A stretch of 64,000 bases of DNA from BOG-931 sp963781725 (GCA_963781725.1 CAWAGV010000001.1:1658985-1722984), one strand, 5' to 3'. Numbered from the stretch's first letter, positions 10,035 through 19,083 are shown. The notes: generated by a model from the sequence alone, not told the origin. A program made the numbers and translations.

Positions 10035-11294
10035 ATGACGAGCACCGCGTGGGATAACAGATCCGCCGCGTCAACGGCCGAGGCCCTGCAGGAAAGAACG
10101 CTCGGCCGATGGCTGGCGCCTCTGGTAACACTTGCCGCCGTTCTCTATAATTTCGTGCTTTGCTTCGTGAACACGAAGTTGTTCGGCATCAGCCCCAGCA
10201 TTGTCATCTCGGCCGAGATTGCACTGATCGGGATAGCACTCTGCCTTGTTTGCCACCGCAACAGCACATTATATGCTGTACTCCTGCTGTTGGCGGCTTA
10301 TTTTTATGCCGTGATGGTCTTTCGCTCCGAATTTGACGCTAAAATCATACGCGACATTCTTATACCAATCTCATTTTTCTTCTTGGCCCGCAGTCTTGGC
10401 TCGCTTCGCTCGGCTGACAGACTGGTGACGGCCTTGATTGTCATCGCGTTCGGCGCCGCCATTTTCGAATGGCTGGCACTTGAAACCTACCTCCAATATT
10501 TCGACGTAAGCCGCTATTACATCGCGCGAGGCACCGCGACGGAGGGGGAGCATCAATACTTCCAGGGATTCTTCAATAGCACCCGCTTTGCAAATCGTAC
10601 CCTGCTGCCATTTCTCGGAGATCACAGAGTATCGGGGGTGTTCCTCGAAGCGCCTTCCGTCGGCAACTTCGGCACGATCGTCTTTGCGTGGATGTTGTTG
10701 CGTGACCGCAAGCGCTCTTTCGCTTTCATTGCAAAGACAGTCGCTATCGTGGCGATTATAGTGCTGGCCGACGCGCGGTTCGGCTTGTTTTTCGGCCTTT
10801 TGACGTTGGTGCTTTTTGGTATCAGCCGCGTCATTCGCCCAACGATGCTTTTTATCGCGCCATTTTTGGCGATGATTGCGCTTGTGACTTATGCTGGCGT
10901 CGAGGGACGTGAAGCGTTTAGCAACGAGATGTCAGGACGGTTCTTGTACGCAGGGCAAATTCTTTCCGGCATCGATCTGTCGCAAATATTTGGATTGCAA
11001 GCGAGCGACATGAGCACCGGCGTGCGCTTCGCATCGGATCCGGTCAACGATTCGGCGTACACCTATGTACTTGTTAAGCTTGGAATAGTTGGCGCTGCCG
11101 CTTTATGGGGTTTGTTCGTGTACGCTCCGGTCCCGGACCTGGACGCTTGGCGCTTCAAAATCGTGGTTGCGTTTTATTATATCCTGGTGCTGACCATCGC
11201 CGCATCGGCATTTACAATAAAGACGGCCGCGCTGTTGTGGTTCCTGTACGGCACATTGAACAATCCAAATCGGAACATCTCGCACGTGGCCTAA
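10035..11294 (+). CDS. Wzy-like O-antigen/exopolysaccharide polymerase
   Basis: A 419-aa integral membrane protein with about ten to twelve hydrophobic helices and a larger polar loop in the middle (around FDVSRYYIARGT to LGDHRVSGVFLEAPS). The segment RVSGVFLEAPSVGNF resembles the loop found in O-antigen ligase/polymerase (Wzy, WaaL) proteins, and the position beside a Wzx-type flippase supports that role. It would join lipid-linked repeats in the periplasm. The ATG at 10035 is preferred to an in-frame TTG at 9993. These proteins are poorly conserved, so the assignment rests on topology and context more than on motifs. Confidence 0.72.
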   Translation: MTSTAWDNRSAASTAEALQERTLGRWLAPLVTLAAVLYNFVLCFVNTKLFGISPSIVISAEIALIGIALCLVCHRNSTLYAVLLLLAAYFYAVMVFRSEFDAKIIRDILIPISFFFLARSLGSLRSADRLVTALIVIAFGAAIFEWLALETYLQYFDVSRYYIARGTATEGEHQYFQGFFNSTRFANRTLLPFLGDHRVSGVFLEAPSVGNFGTIVFAWMLLRDRKRSFAFIAKTVAIVAIIVLADARFGLFFGLLTLVLFGISRVIRPTMLFIAPFLAMIALVTYAGVEGREAFSNEMSGRFLYAGQILSGIDLSQIFGLQASDMSTGVRFASDPVNDSAYTYVLVKLGIVGAAALWGLFVYAPVPDLDAWRFKIVVAFYYILVLTIAASAFTIKTAALLWFLYGTLNNPNRNISHVA

Positions 11295-11670
11295 GCTTTT
11301 GGCCGTAGACCGGACCGGCGCGCGCCAAGGTTGTTGTTCCAAGGCTCGTGCACTTATCCCTACGAGTCCGAATACCTCCAATGGCCAATAGCCATTCGAG
11401 TTAAAGGCCACGCTTAAAATCTTTTTATTCGGCCAAAGTTGAACAGTATTCTTTGTCGCGGAATGCTTTGATCATCTGCGTCTCAATTTGTCGCACGGGT
11501 GCATTTAGTGTCAGTTGAAGGTGTCGATCGAAAATCCTCCATCCTTTCTGTCGGTTCTGCGGTGGTAGGCGCTGTTCGTCTGACCAGGGTCCGCCGCTCC
11601 GCAAACGAACATAATCGACGTCGATTGCCACAACGAGGACGACGAGGATCGCGATCTCAATGAGGCGCTC
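11295..11670. other. Non-coding gap between polymerase and methyltransferase genes
   Basis: No convincing gene in 376 bases. The last 60 bases are open in the frame of the following methyltransferase gene and encode a very acidic stretch (NEDDEDRDLNEAL), which may be a remnant of a former upstream gene or chance. No clear terminator is visible. Confidence 0.4.
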
Positions 11671-12606
11671 ATGAATTTACGACTGAAGCCTCTGGCAAAA
11701 GGCGCCATCGGCACTCTGCACCGACTGGCGCTTCGCGCCGGGGTCGTTGTCCTGCCAAACCATTACTACACGCCGGTCGCAGACGTTCACGAACTTCGAA
11801 AAATGCAAAGATTTTGGGCCAAGCGATCGTCGATGATTGGCGTCGACATGGATGTCGTTGCGCAGGGCAATAACTTGCGGGATATGGTCAAGCCGTACGA
11901 GCAGGAGTACCGCGGCAACTCCGCGTATAAGGAAGCCGCCTCGAACGGCTTTGGCCCCGGATTTGGTTACATTGAGGCGCAATGCCTGCATGGAGTCATT
12001 CGTGCACTCAAACCCGGTAGAATTTGCGAAATCGGCTCTGGCGTTTCAACATTTTGCGCGCTCCGCGCGCTGGCGCTTAACGAAAAGGAAGGGCATCACG
12101 CGAGGATGACGTGTATCGAACCCAATCCGAGTAATTTTCTGCGCGAAATCCGGAGTCAAAAGATTGATCTTATCGAAGCACCGGTACAGGCCCTTGATCC
12201 CGAATTTTTTTGCAGCCTGAACGCAGGTGACCTTCTTTTCATCGATTCTACGCACGCCATCAAACCCGGCGGAGACGTCATTTACCTGTATCTCGAAGTT
12301 ATCCCGCGGCTAAAGGCCGGCGTTATCGTGCATATCCACGACATTTATCTTCCATATCTTTATCAGCGCGATCTGCTGCATCTGCGGAGTCTTTTCCAAT
12401 GGTCTGAAACGGCCCTGCTGCTCGCTCTCCTCACATACAACAACCGCTTAAGCGTGCTTTTTTGTCTAAGCCTGCTGCACTATGACACTCCGGAATTGTT
12501 GGCCAGCGTTTTCCCCGAACACATGCCTCAGCCCGCAAAAAACGGTCTGTGCGAGTCAACGGCGGCAGGATATTTCCCATCGTCGATCTACCTGCGAACA
12601 AGCTGA
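11671..12606 (+). CDS. Class I SAM-dependent methyltransferase
   Basis: A 311-aa cytoplasmic protein with a Rossmann-fold methyltransferase core of the Methyltransf_24 type: motif I CEIGSGVSTFCALRAL near residues 116-130, an acidic strand end CIEPNPS near 147, and LLFIDSTHAIKPGGD near 189-203, followed by VIVHIHDIYLP. Proteins of this type in polysaccharide loci often methylate sugars. It is the last + strand gene of the locus, and faces the - strand glycosidase across 229 bases. The substrate is not deducible. Confidence 0.82.
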   Translation: MNLRLKPLAKGAIGTLHRLALRAGVVVLPNHYYTPVADVHELRKMQRFWAKRSSMIGVDMDVVAQGNNLRDMVKPYEQEYRGNSAYKEAASNGFGPGFGYIEAQCLHGVIRALKPGRICEIGSGVSTFCALRALALNEKEGHHARMTCIEPNPSNFLREIRSQKIDLIEAPVQALDPEFFCSLNAGDLLFIDSTHAIKPGGDVIYLYLEVIPRLKAGVIVHIHDIYLPYLYQRDLLHLRSLFQWSETALLLALLTYNNRLSVLFCLSLLHYDTPELLASVFPEHMPQPAKNGLCESTAAGYFPSSIYLRTS

Positions 12607-12777
12607 GTGCAGCGCCTGGTCGCGTGATGTGTGGGTTTGTCGGCGTTCGACGAATTTCGGAATTTCCATATACCATTTGCACAGCGCCGTCCCCTATGTG
12701 TGACAAGCGCGGACGTCGGCGGATCTTTGGCAACGTCGGCGCTTCGGGCAGCAGGATTGGGAACCGCCGGACATGCG

Positions 12778-12825
12778 GCGTGGTGGGACTTGGGCGTGGT
12801 GGGACTTGGGCGTGGTGGGACTTGC
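12778..12825. repeat. Three tandem 16-bp repeats
   Basis: Three head-to-tail copies of GCGTGGTGGGACTTGG, the last ending in C instead of G, lie between the convergent methyltransferase and glycosidase genes. They start directly after the sequence ACATGCG. The array is non-coding and may simply be a slippage product. Confidence 0.85.
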
Positions 12826-12835
12826 AGGAAGGATA

Positions 12836-13897
12836 CTACGGCGACAGCATTCCATAATCCTTCGCCAGCACAGCCATGATCGGCGCGTCGACCCCATTCT
12901 TCGGTTCCGTCGAAAGCGCATAGTTCCCCCACCAGGGCCCGCCTGCCCAATAGGTCCACGGGATCTTTTCCCGTGCCAAATATACGAGCAGCCGTTGTGC
13001 CAGCTCGAGCCAACGCGCATCGTTATTGGGAACGCCGAATTCAGTGATGATCACCTTGAGCTGATGCTGCTTTGACCATTCGACAAAAGGGCGTACCCAT
13101 TCGACGCCGCGATCCGGCGAGGCGCCATTGAGCGCATAGCCGACCTTGTAAGTTCCGGTGTGATCGATATCAAAATATTGATGTGCCTCATACATGATCC
13201 GGCCGGCAGGGTCGTCGAGCAGAAAGTCATCGTTGTACCGCCGCCATTTGCTGGCTTCGCTCCACTGATCGCCGGGAGCCAGCACCAGCCGCGTGCGATC
13301 TGCCTTTCGGATCGCATCGAGTCCAGCTTGCGCGGTTTGCTTCCACATGCCGTTGGAATCATGCGGCTCGTTCATCAGACTGAGCGCATATACCGCATCA
13401 TTGCCGGCGAATGCGGCCGCCACCTTATACGAGAAATCGGCAAATGCATCGATCGGCACGCCGGGTGTGCCAATGAGCGTCTCGTTGCCGCCGAGACGAT
13501 AGCGGCCGAAATTGTGCGGTGACAGGATGACCCGAATGTCACGCGCTCGCGCGGCCGCAAGAAAATTGTTGATGCGGCCGAGTTCGGCACTGTCGAGTTC
13601 TCCGAAGAGCGAATGCTGGAGCCGCTCCCAGAGGTACGGCAAGCGCGCCACTGCAAAGCCCTTGCTCGCGTAGTAATCGAGATCCTCCGATGACGGATAG
13701 ATATAATCCTTCCCGTAGACGCCGGGCTTGCGTTCGTCGTTGAGCGCGGCGCTCGAAAGATTGATGCCGCGCGCAAAAATCGCGCCGCTCGAGGCCGATA
13801 CAGGCTCCGCCCAGGCGTGTCCACAACTCAGAAACAACGCCAGCGCGCCAACGATGGAGAACGTGCGAGGAGCGTCGCCTGAGCGCCACCTCGTCAT
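12836..13897 (-). CDS. GH5-family glycoside hydrolase (secreted, cellulase-like)
   Basis: A 353-aa endoglucanase-type glycosidase with an N-terminal signal peptide (SIVGALALFLSCGHAWAEP) for export to the periplasm or beyond. The mature part is a TIM barrel of glycoside hydrolase family 5. The acid/base glutamate lies in SLMNEPHDS, the nucleophile glutamate in VIITEFGVPNN, and an early FARGINLS strand and late PWTYWAGGPWWG are also typical. The start ATG overlaps the stop of the deacetylase gene by 3-4 bases, so it is the third gene of a three-gene - strand operon. It probably trims or turns over the exopolysaccharide made by the neighbouring genes, as glycosidases such as ExoK or BcsZ do. The true polymer is unknown. 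Confidence 0.9.
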   Translation of the reverse strand: MTRWRSGDAPRTFSIVGALALFLSCGHAWAEPVSASSGAIFARGINLSSAALNDERKPGVYGKDYIYPSSEDLDYYASKGFAVARLPYLWERLQHSLFGELDSAELGRINNFLAAARARDIRVILSPHNFGRYRLGGNETLIGTPGVPIDAFADFSYKVAAAFAGNDAVYALSLMNEPHDSNGMWKQTAQAGLDAIRKADRTRLVLAPGDQWSEASKWRRYNDDFLLDDPAGRIMYEAHQYFDIDHTGTYKVGYALNGASPDRGVEWVRPFVEWSKQHQLKVIITEFGVPNNDARWLELAQRLLVYLAREKIPWTYWAGGPWWGNYALSTEPKNGVDAPIMAVLAKDYGMLSP

Positions 13898-14691
13898 GGC
13901 AACGCGATCGAGCCAGAGCTTCTGGCCTCAGCTGCAACTTCGAGCTTCGACGAATAGCCGATTACCGGAAGCGCCTGCCGAATCGAGAGGCACTGGATGC
14001 CCTGCGCTCGAACCGCCTCGATCGTGGCGCGCAGCAGCGCCGGCGAACATCCCATGTGAGTCGGCCGCTGCGCGACATCATGGACGTAAAAGATCACCCA
14101 GCCGTTGCTTGCGTGGGCTTGGCGCAGAACGCGAAGCAGTTTTTCCCGCGTCAGTGTGCGATTGTAAAGTTCAATCACCTTGAGCAAACCGAGATCGATA
14201 AGGCCGGAATTTACACCTTCGAAGATTCCCCGGCAGGTATCGAAACGTTTCTGTAATTGAAGCTTACGCGGCAGCGATACGCAGCCGAACGGGTAGCAGA
14301 AGTTCGTCAGCTCAGTGCCGGGGCACAACTCACGCATGGTAGCCAGGTTTCTCCGACACTCCTCCTCCGTCTCATTCGCATCCAGGTCGTCGACTGCGTG
14401 GTGCGAGAATGTGTGGCAACCGATCTCGTGGCCGCGGCTGTAGAGGTCGCGAACCTGATCGCGCCCGATTACGCGCCAATAGGTATCCCTTGCACCACAG
14501 ATGCCGGCAGCAATGTAGAACGTTCCTCGGATGCCGTAGTCATCCAGGACCGCGGCGCCATTCGCATAGGCCGAATCGGGGACGTCATCAAAGGTAAAGC
14601 TCGCAAGCGGAGCGCCGTTCTGCATGAAAAACGGCTTGGTGAGAAGATGCCTGGCGATTCGCCTTCTAATGCGCGGGAGCAATGGCAACAT
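13894..14691 (-). CDS. NodB-type polysaccharide deacetylase
   Basis: A 265-aa protein of carbohydrate esterase family 4. The catalytic base motif is TFDDVPDS near residues 33-40 and the metal-binding motif is HTFSHH near 94-99 (H-x3-H form); YPFG and YVHDV give the later conserved motifs. Members remove N- or O-acetyl groups from sugars. No obvious signal peptide is present, so it may act in the cytoplasm on lipid-linked sugars or use another route. It lies 6 bp after the glycosyltransferase gene and overlaps the GH5 gene, so the three are likely one transcript. Confidence 0.9.
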   Translation of the reverse strand: MLPLLPRIRRRIARHLLTKPFFMQNGAPLASFTFDDVPDSAYANGAAVLDDYGIRGTFYIAAGICGARDTYWRVIGRDQVRDLYSRGHEIGCHTFSHHAVDDLDANETEEECRRNLATMRELCPGTELTNFCYPFGCVSLPRKLQLQKRFDTCRGIFEGVNSGLIDLGLLKVIELYNRTLTREKLLRVLRQAHASNGWVIFYVHDVAQRPTHMGCSPALLRATIEAVRAQGIQCLSIRQALPVIGYSSKLEVAAEARSSGSIALP

Positions 14692-14697
14692 GTGGCC

Positions 14698-15870
14698 TCA
14701 CGACATGCCGGCGACGACGAGCGAACCCGTCGGGCCGGCCGGTTTGAGTTCGAGATCAGCAACAATCTGAAGGAAACGCGCTGCGGCACGTTCGGCTGTG
14801 TATTCGAGGCCGCGCCGCATCAGAGCACGTCGATCGGGCACGTGATCCAGCGCCGCGACTATCGCCGCGGCCATCGCGGCATGATCGCCGACAGGTGTCA
14901 GCGTTCCGTAGCGGCCACCCTCCAAGATCTCTCGCGGGCCGTAAGGGCAATCAGTGCAGACAACGGGGGTCCCGCTGGCCAGCGCCTCGATGATGACATT
15001 ACCAAAACCTTCGTAGATCGAGGACAAGACTACGACACGCGCCCGCCTCATCCAGACGAACGGATCGGAGACGTAGCCGGTGAAAAACGTCCGGCTCGCG
15101 AGGCCGTTGCTACGCGCGAACGCTTCAAGTGCGCCGCGGTCCGGGCCCTCCCCGACCAGCACGAGACGCCAGCGCCGATCGGCTGGCAAGAGGGCCAGCG
15201 CGCGCAACAGCGTGTGATGATCCTTCTCCGCCGACAGCCGTCCGACGCAAACGATAAGATCGCTATCGCGGCCGCTATCACCATCCCACCGCGCGATCCA
15301 ATTCACGATCGCCGGCGGCAGCACGGCGTTAGTGCGCATGACGGCAATCATCGAATCGGGAACCGAAAAACCCCGCGCGAGGTCGCAGCGTGCTCCATCT
15401 GTCAGCGTAACGATGCGATCGGCCTGCCGATAGAGGAAGCGAAGGACTCGATAAGCGATCCGATTCGACCGGGACGGGTCGTGATGCGCCATGGACGGGA
15501 CGGCGCCCTCCCGTATGACGAGCTTCGGACGCCGGCTGCGCGGAAGCGTTCGCACAGCGAGCAGCGTGATGAGATTCAGGCTCGGTACGCCCGAGCTGAC
15601 GACAACGTCCGGCGCCAGCGAGCGTATCGCCTGGCGCAGCGCAGCGATCGCATAACGGATTCGACGTTCGGAAATAACGACTATGCGAATGGCGGGATCA
15701 ACAAAAGACCGCAACGGGCCGCCGTCCCGCAGAACCAGAATTGTAACGCGTGTTCCTTTTGCAGCGAGCGCGTTGCAAAGAAATACCGTGTCTCGCTCGG
15801 GACCGCCCCCTTCGAACGCAAGCGTGACCACCGCGAAATGACACGAAAAATTTTCTAGTCGCAACGACAT
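14698..15870 (-). CDS. GT4-family glycosyltransferase
   Basis: A 390-aa GT-B fold enzyme. The N-terminal domain has the glycine-rich acceptor loop AFEGGGPERD. The C-terminal domain has VGRLSAEKDHHTLLRAL and LVGEGPDRG, and the donor-binding E-x7-E element in YEGFGNVIIEALASGTPVV. Such enzymes add a sugar from a nucleotide donor to a lipid-linked acceptor at the inner face of the membrane. It is first in the - strand operon with the deacetylase and the GH5 enzyme. A + strand open frame covering the same bases is a shadow. Confidence 0.92.
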   Translation of the reverse strand: MSLRLENFSCHFAVVTLAFEGGGPERDTVFLCNALAAKGTRVTILVLRDGGPLRSFVDPAIRIVVISERRIRYAIAALRQAIRSLAPDVVVSSGVPSLNLITLLAVRTLPRSRRPKLVIREGAVPSMAHHDPSRSNRIAYRVLRFLYRQADRIVTLTDGARCDLARGFSVPDSMIAVMRTNAVLPPAIVNWIARWDGDSGRDSDLIVCVGRLSAEKDHHTLLRALALLPADRRWRLVLVGEGPDRGALEAFARSNGLASRTFFTGYVSDPFVWMRRARVVVLSSIYEGFGNVIIEALASGTPVVCTDCPYGPREILEGGRYGTLTPVGDHAAMAAAIVAALDHVPDRRALMRRGLEYTAERAAARFLQIVADLELKPAGPTGSLVVAGMS

Positions 15871-16166
15871 GGGGCAGAACGAACCTCAAGCAAGAACAAA
15901 ACGCTGAATCAATAAAGCTCCTTTCATCCATACGATCAAGCAACCGGATTTCATACTGAAGGATTACTACTAACGGAAGTTCCTCTTATCCAATTGACCT
16001 GATCGGATTTTCTCGCGATGAAATATGGAAATTAGACTCCGCCTATCGAAGAAAAATTGGAGCCCCAAGTGACGGTCCAACTCGAGCTGCAGTGAACTGG
16101 ACATTCACTCGGTGCACCGTTGTTGCCGCCGGACAGGCGAGAGTCTGGCATGAAGAAGCCGATAAG

Positions 16167-16541
16167 ATGTTGCGCACATGGCTCGCTCCATCGATCTTTT
16201 TCGCCTTCCTCGGCGGGCATACGCTCTCGCAGAGCCTGATCCCAGCGGGAGGCATTTCTGCGAAAACAAATGAACTCGTCGGACGCCACATCGGGCCACA
16301 CGGGAAGCCCTGTCTCGCGCTCGACTCCTATGCAAAATCGCAGGCCGTCAACAAAGACATCTATGAGCACTGGATTAGAGCTAGCAACAGCTGCGGGCAA
16401 ACGATCAAGCTACGTGTCTGCTATCGTAAAAGCGACGACTGTATTGTGATGAATGTGCCGCCTTGGGAGAGCAAAAATTCCGTGCTCGGCATCTATCCAA
16501 TTCAGAAAGAGTTCCAATATGACGCCAAGGAACAATTTTAG
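16167..16541 (+). CDS. Small exported hypothetical protein
   Basis: About 124 aa beginning with a likely signal peptide (MLRTWLAPSIFFAFLGGHTLSQ). The mature part has four cysteines (GKPCLALD, SNSCGQ, RVCYRK, DDCIVM), suggesting two disulfides in the periplasm. I do not recognise a characterised family. The ATG at 16167 is chosen over 16092 because it places the signal peptide at the N-terminus. It stands alone between the polysaccharide locus and a degraded region. Confidence 0.6.
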   Translation: MLRTWLAPSIFFAFLGGHTLSQSLIPAGGISAKTNELVGRHIGPHGKPCLALDSYAKSQAVNKDIYEHWIRASNSCGQTIKLRVCYRKSDDCIVMNVPPWESKNSVLGIYPIQKEFQYDAKEQF

Positions 16542-16805
16542 GGTCGCCGGCGCCGGCTGCCGCGGTAAGCGGTAATCTGTTTGGGACTAGTGGATACGGC
16601 TGTCGATGCGCCATGCCCGGCGATTTGCAAGGAAAGGGTAATTTCTGTCACTCAACTTGCTCAAAAATGAGAAAGCTTATCGTCGCGAACTAGAGAGCCT
16701 TGCTCACTTTATTCTAGCCCGACCTGCACTTTCTGTCCTTTGTTAGGTTGACCCTCCGCCGATAATACCCCCTTTCGGAGAGCGCCAACCGACGTAGGCT
16801 CCAGG

Positions 16806-16889
16806 CTAGGCCCAGATTAGATCGTGCTTTTGAATCGGAAGAGAACCGATACGCTTTCCGGTCGCAGCAAAGATCGCGTTGCAGAGCGC
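16806..16889 (-). pseudogene. C-terminal fragment of a molybdenum hydroxylase large subunit
   Basis: Reading the - strand toward the stop at 16806-16808 gives about 27 residues including CNAIFAATGKRIGSLP and ending HDLIWA. This closely resembles the extreme C-terminus of xanthine dehydrogenase/isoquinoline 1-oxidoreductase-type molybdopterin-binding subunits. Only this tail is present. It abuts the KAP NTPase remnant at about 16890 in a different frame, which marks a deletion or recombination joint. Recognition is by eye from a short match. Confidence 0.6.
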
Positions 16890-17160
16890 AGATCATGGTG
16901 TCGTCAGCGACGACCACGAAAGCGGTATTCTCCAGAAACAGGAACAGCCGGATTGCTTTCAGCGTGGCGATAGTCGTCGGCGGGCGGCAGCGCTTGAGCA
17001 ACTCTGTGCTCTTGTCGACCGCGGCCTTGCGGCGGTGTGCCTCCTTCTCAAGGGTCCTGGCGATGACCTCCATGAGAGCTGCACGGACGTCGTCATGGCC
17101 TTGGTATAGCCAGGCGTTAAATTCGAAGCCGCATACTGTGCAGAGAACCGAGATAGCTCA
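16890..17160 (-). pseudogene. KAP-family P-loop NTPase remnant with internal deletion
   Basis: The - strand encodes FNAWLYQGHDDVRAALM, then a helical stretch ending ELLKR, then PPTTIATLKAIRLFLF and TAFVVVADDTMI. The first and last blocks match conserved parts of KAP NTPases (the FNAWLYQ strand, and the Walker B side with its following helix and ADD sensor). In intact proteins these blocks lie more than 100 residues apart; here they are fused at about CRPP and the Walker A part is absent. The piece is therefore a remnant and not a gene. KAP NTPases include phage-exclusion and membrane-associated proteins. An ATG at 17073 opens part of this frame, but no ribosome binding site is evident. Confidence 0.65.
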
Positions 17161-17164
17161 TTTT

Positions 17165-17180
17165 TGTGACGGCTATCACA
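17165..17180 (+). promoter_or_regulatory. CRP-type binding site (TGTGA-N6-TCACA)
   Basis: TGTGACGGCTATCACA is a perfect match to the CRP-family palindrome. It is centred about 58 bases upstream of the zinc-ribbon gene start at 17231. A near-identical site with the same spacing precedes the paralogous gene at 30703-30930, which makes chance unlikely. The cognate regulator is not identified. Confidence 0.65.
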
Positions 17181-17230
17181 GTTAGGCCATCGTTGATTTG
17201 CAAGCCTGAGTTTGAAGGGTGGTGAATGAC

Positions 17231-17464
17231 GTGAGCCTACGGGGAAAAATAAGGTTGAAATATCGACGACCTACGCTGCAGCGAGTTCGCAAGCGTAAAG
17301 CTGCGCGCGTTTCTGGGGTGTGCATTGAAGCACTTGTGGCTTGCCCAGGTTGTAACAACCAGATGCGCTTAACTGATTCATCGACATTCAAATGCGAGCA
17401 CTGCACACGGGAGCTCACCGCCGCGGCCGCGTTGATGAGTTTAAAAGCGTCTTATGCAAACTAA
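17231..17464 (+). CDS. Small zinc-ribbon protein (copy 1)
   Basis: A 77-aa basic protein with a four-cysteine zinc ribbon: CPGC near residue 38 and CEHC near 57. The N-terminus is rich in Arg/Lys. It is clearly homologous to the product of 30703-30930: both share the KYRRP-like start, LV-CP-C, TFKC--C and an AL--L tail. The GTG at 17231 is preferred, with AAGGGTGG nine bases upstream; an in-frame GTG at 17219 also exists. The function is unknown; RNA or DNA binding, or metal sensing, is possible. A CRP-type site lies upstream. Confidence 0.75.
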   Translation: MSLRGKIRLKYRRPTLQRVRKRKAARVSGVCIEALVACPGCNNQMRLTDSSTFKCEHCTRELTAAAALMSLKASYAN

Positions 17465-17515
17465 AAGGACGAGGTAATACGCGACCAGTGTCTGTGAAAA
17501 GTGAAACACCCCACT

Positions 17516-17931
17516 TTATACTCCGGCTTCGCGTTGCCATGTGAGAGCGCCCCCGCAACATCCGACCGCCGAAATTGGCGTATTGCTGCGATGGGGCAAC
17601 AACGTGAAGCTTGTCGCTCTCAATCCGCGAAACTTGTTCGGTCCCAATCCAACTTTTATCCCAAGCCACATCGACGTTGATGATGATTTGGCGTTCTCGC
17701 GTTCGCATCATTCCTAAGTATGCGATCATCGATTTAAACGTCGACGCTCGCCCATCGTCGGTTGACGGCGCCTTTCGGCCTTCCGCCGTTTGAACAAACG
17801 ATCCAGCGGATTCCGGTGATGACAGGCCGACCATTTGGCCTGTCGCCCCACAGGTGCATCCGTTCGCTGGTTTCGCCATGTTCAATGGACGCGGAGAGAA
17901 GTTTCCAGCTTCCAATCAAATCCTTTGGCAT
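17516..17931 (-). pseudogene. Lipocalin-like domain protein (frameshifted)
   Basis: The protein starts MPKDLIGSWKLLSASIEHG after a GGGAGAGG ribosome binding site. It passes to a second frame at about 17.80-17.85 kb (FVQTAEGRKAPSTDDGRAS, then IIINVDVAWDKSWIGTEQV). A third frame near 17.55 kb ends TWQREAGV. Two single-base insertions explain this, and the repaired protein of about 137 aa has the length and motifs of the bacterial lipocalin-like family (LIGSWKL at the start, DVAWDxSWxGTEQ late). The function of that family is poorly known; small-molecule binding is assumed. Confidence 0.7.
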
Positions 17932-18031
17932 CGCCTCTCCCATGAGGGTGAGCCGATCGTATAGCGCGTGGATCGAGCGCGCCTTACGAAGCGGGCGGTC
18001 TTATTTTCTTGGGAAGCCTGAGATGTTTTTC

Positions 18032-18622
18032 TTAGCGCGCGTTGGGCATGGATGCGATTTCCGGCTTCCACTCACGCGCCAGCCTCTGTGCTTCTGCGAT
18101 CTGCGCTGGACTCATTTGCTTTTCGACCCGATCTCTACTTTCTATGGCGTATTGCCGCGCGCCTTGAGAGGCCACCAAGTCGAACCACATGTGTGCGAGA
18201 ACATAATCCTGCGGAACCCCGTTACCGAGCTCGTACATCCCTCCGAGGTGGAACTGCGCGTCGAGGTTGCCTTGATCCGCCGCTTTACGAAACCACTTCG
18301 CGGCCTCGGCGGAGTCTTGCCCCACTCCCACACCACCGAGGTATGCAAAACCGAGAGCGTCCTGCGCGTGGATCTTGCCTTGTTCCGCGGCGAGGCGATA
18401 CAGCCTTATTGCTTCAGCGCGATTTTGGGGGACGCCTTCGCCGACGTAGTTCATAACGGCTAGAAGGTCCTGTGCGTCGGGACTGCCTTGGTCCACCAGC
18501 GGATGCAATATCCTGAGCGCGTTTTCATAGTCACGATGTAGATAGGCGGCATAGGCATTATTGAAGGGCTCGGCGACAGCGGCACCTGTCAAAGTCACAA
18601 ATATCGGATACGCCACCCACAT
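18032..18622 (-). CDS. Sel1-repeat exported protein
   Basis: About 196 aa with a signal peptide (MWVAYPIFVTLTGAAVAEP) and four or five Sel1-type TPR-like repeats of about 36 residues. Examples are GSPDAQDLLAVMNYVGEGVP, GKIHAQDALGFAYLGGVGV and GNLDAQFHLGGMYELGNGVP. Sel1 proteins are scaffolds for protein contacts, often in envelope stress or secretion. The start is uncertain: ATG 18622 is used, and a TTG at 18652 preceded by GAGG would give ten more residues. It lies downstream of the adhesin gene on the same strand, 430 bp away. Confidence 0.85.
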   Translation of the reverse strand: MWVAYPIFVTLTGAAVAEPFNNAYAAYLHRDYENALRILHPLVDQGSPDAQDLLAVMNYVGEGVPQNRAEAIRLYRLAAEQGKIHAQDALGFAYLGGVGVGQDSAEAAKWFRKAADQGNLDAQFHLGGMYELGNGVPQDYVLAHMWFDLVASQGARQYAIESRDRVEKQMSPAQIAEAQRLAREWKPEIASMPNAR

Positions 18623-19083
18623 TGCGCGAAGCAGCTTTGCACATTGGCGCAATGTTCGCCTCGACCAAACCTCGGTATCTGCAAAGTCGCACATCGGTTG
18701 CCAGTTCAAGCGGTTAGACCAGTTTATTGAGTGGAGAGCAGTATGCAAAGCGCCGATACGATAGTTTGGTGTGCTCGCCAACCGCTTGTATGTGGCCATT
18801 GCTTGACTAAACGGAGAAAGCGTACAGCCGGCCTTGTCGGTCGCAAGAGTGCCCGGATGCTCAAGCTATTGCACGGTTCGGAGGAATCCGCGGTTCATGA
18901 AACGTCGCCGTTCTTGGCCACATCAAAGTCGCGAAATCAACTTGCGTCGGGAAAAAACAATCTCCCGGAATCTGGGAATAAGCAGCTAACTAGCTAAAAT
19001 TACAACAAAATTTCAATCGGGAATCCGAACGCGACCTCCATCGGAGATCGTTGGCGTCGGTAAAAGACGGAACGTGCGTTCCC
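18623..19083. other. Intergenic region between the Sel1 gene and the giant surface-protein gene
   Basis: About 460 bases. An open + frame (18731-18997) has low-complexity polar content and no recognised match. The upstream part of the Sel1 reading frame extends here to 18799 but does not look like protein. The right end carries a terminator-like hairpin for the surface-protein gene. Confidence 0.35.
19069..19082 (-). terminator. Possible terminator after the surface-protein gene
   Basis: The palindrome GGAACGTGCGTTCC lies directly after the stop codon on the - strand and is followed on that strand by GTCTTTTA. The stem is short, so termination is plausible but weak. Confidence 0.35.

Noticed and set aside
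14257..15858. 533-aa open frame on the + strand
   Set aside because: It lies wholly opposite the glycosyltransferase and deacetylase genes, whose motifs are certain; its product is Arg-rich and matches nothing.
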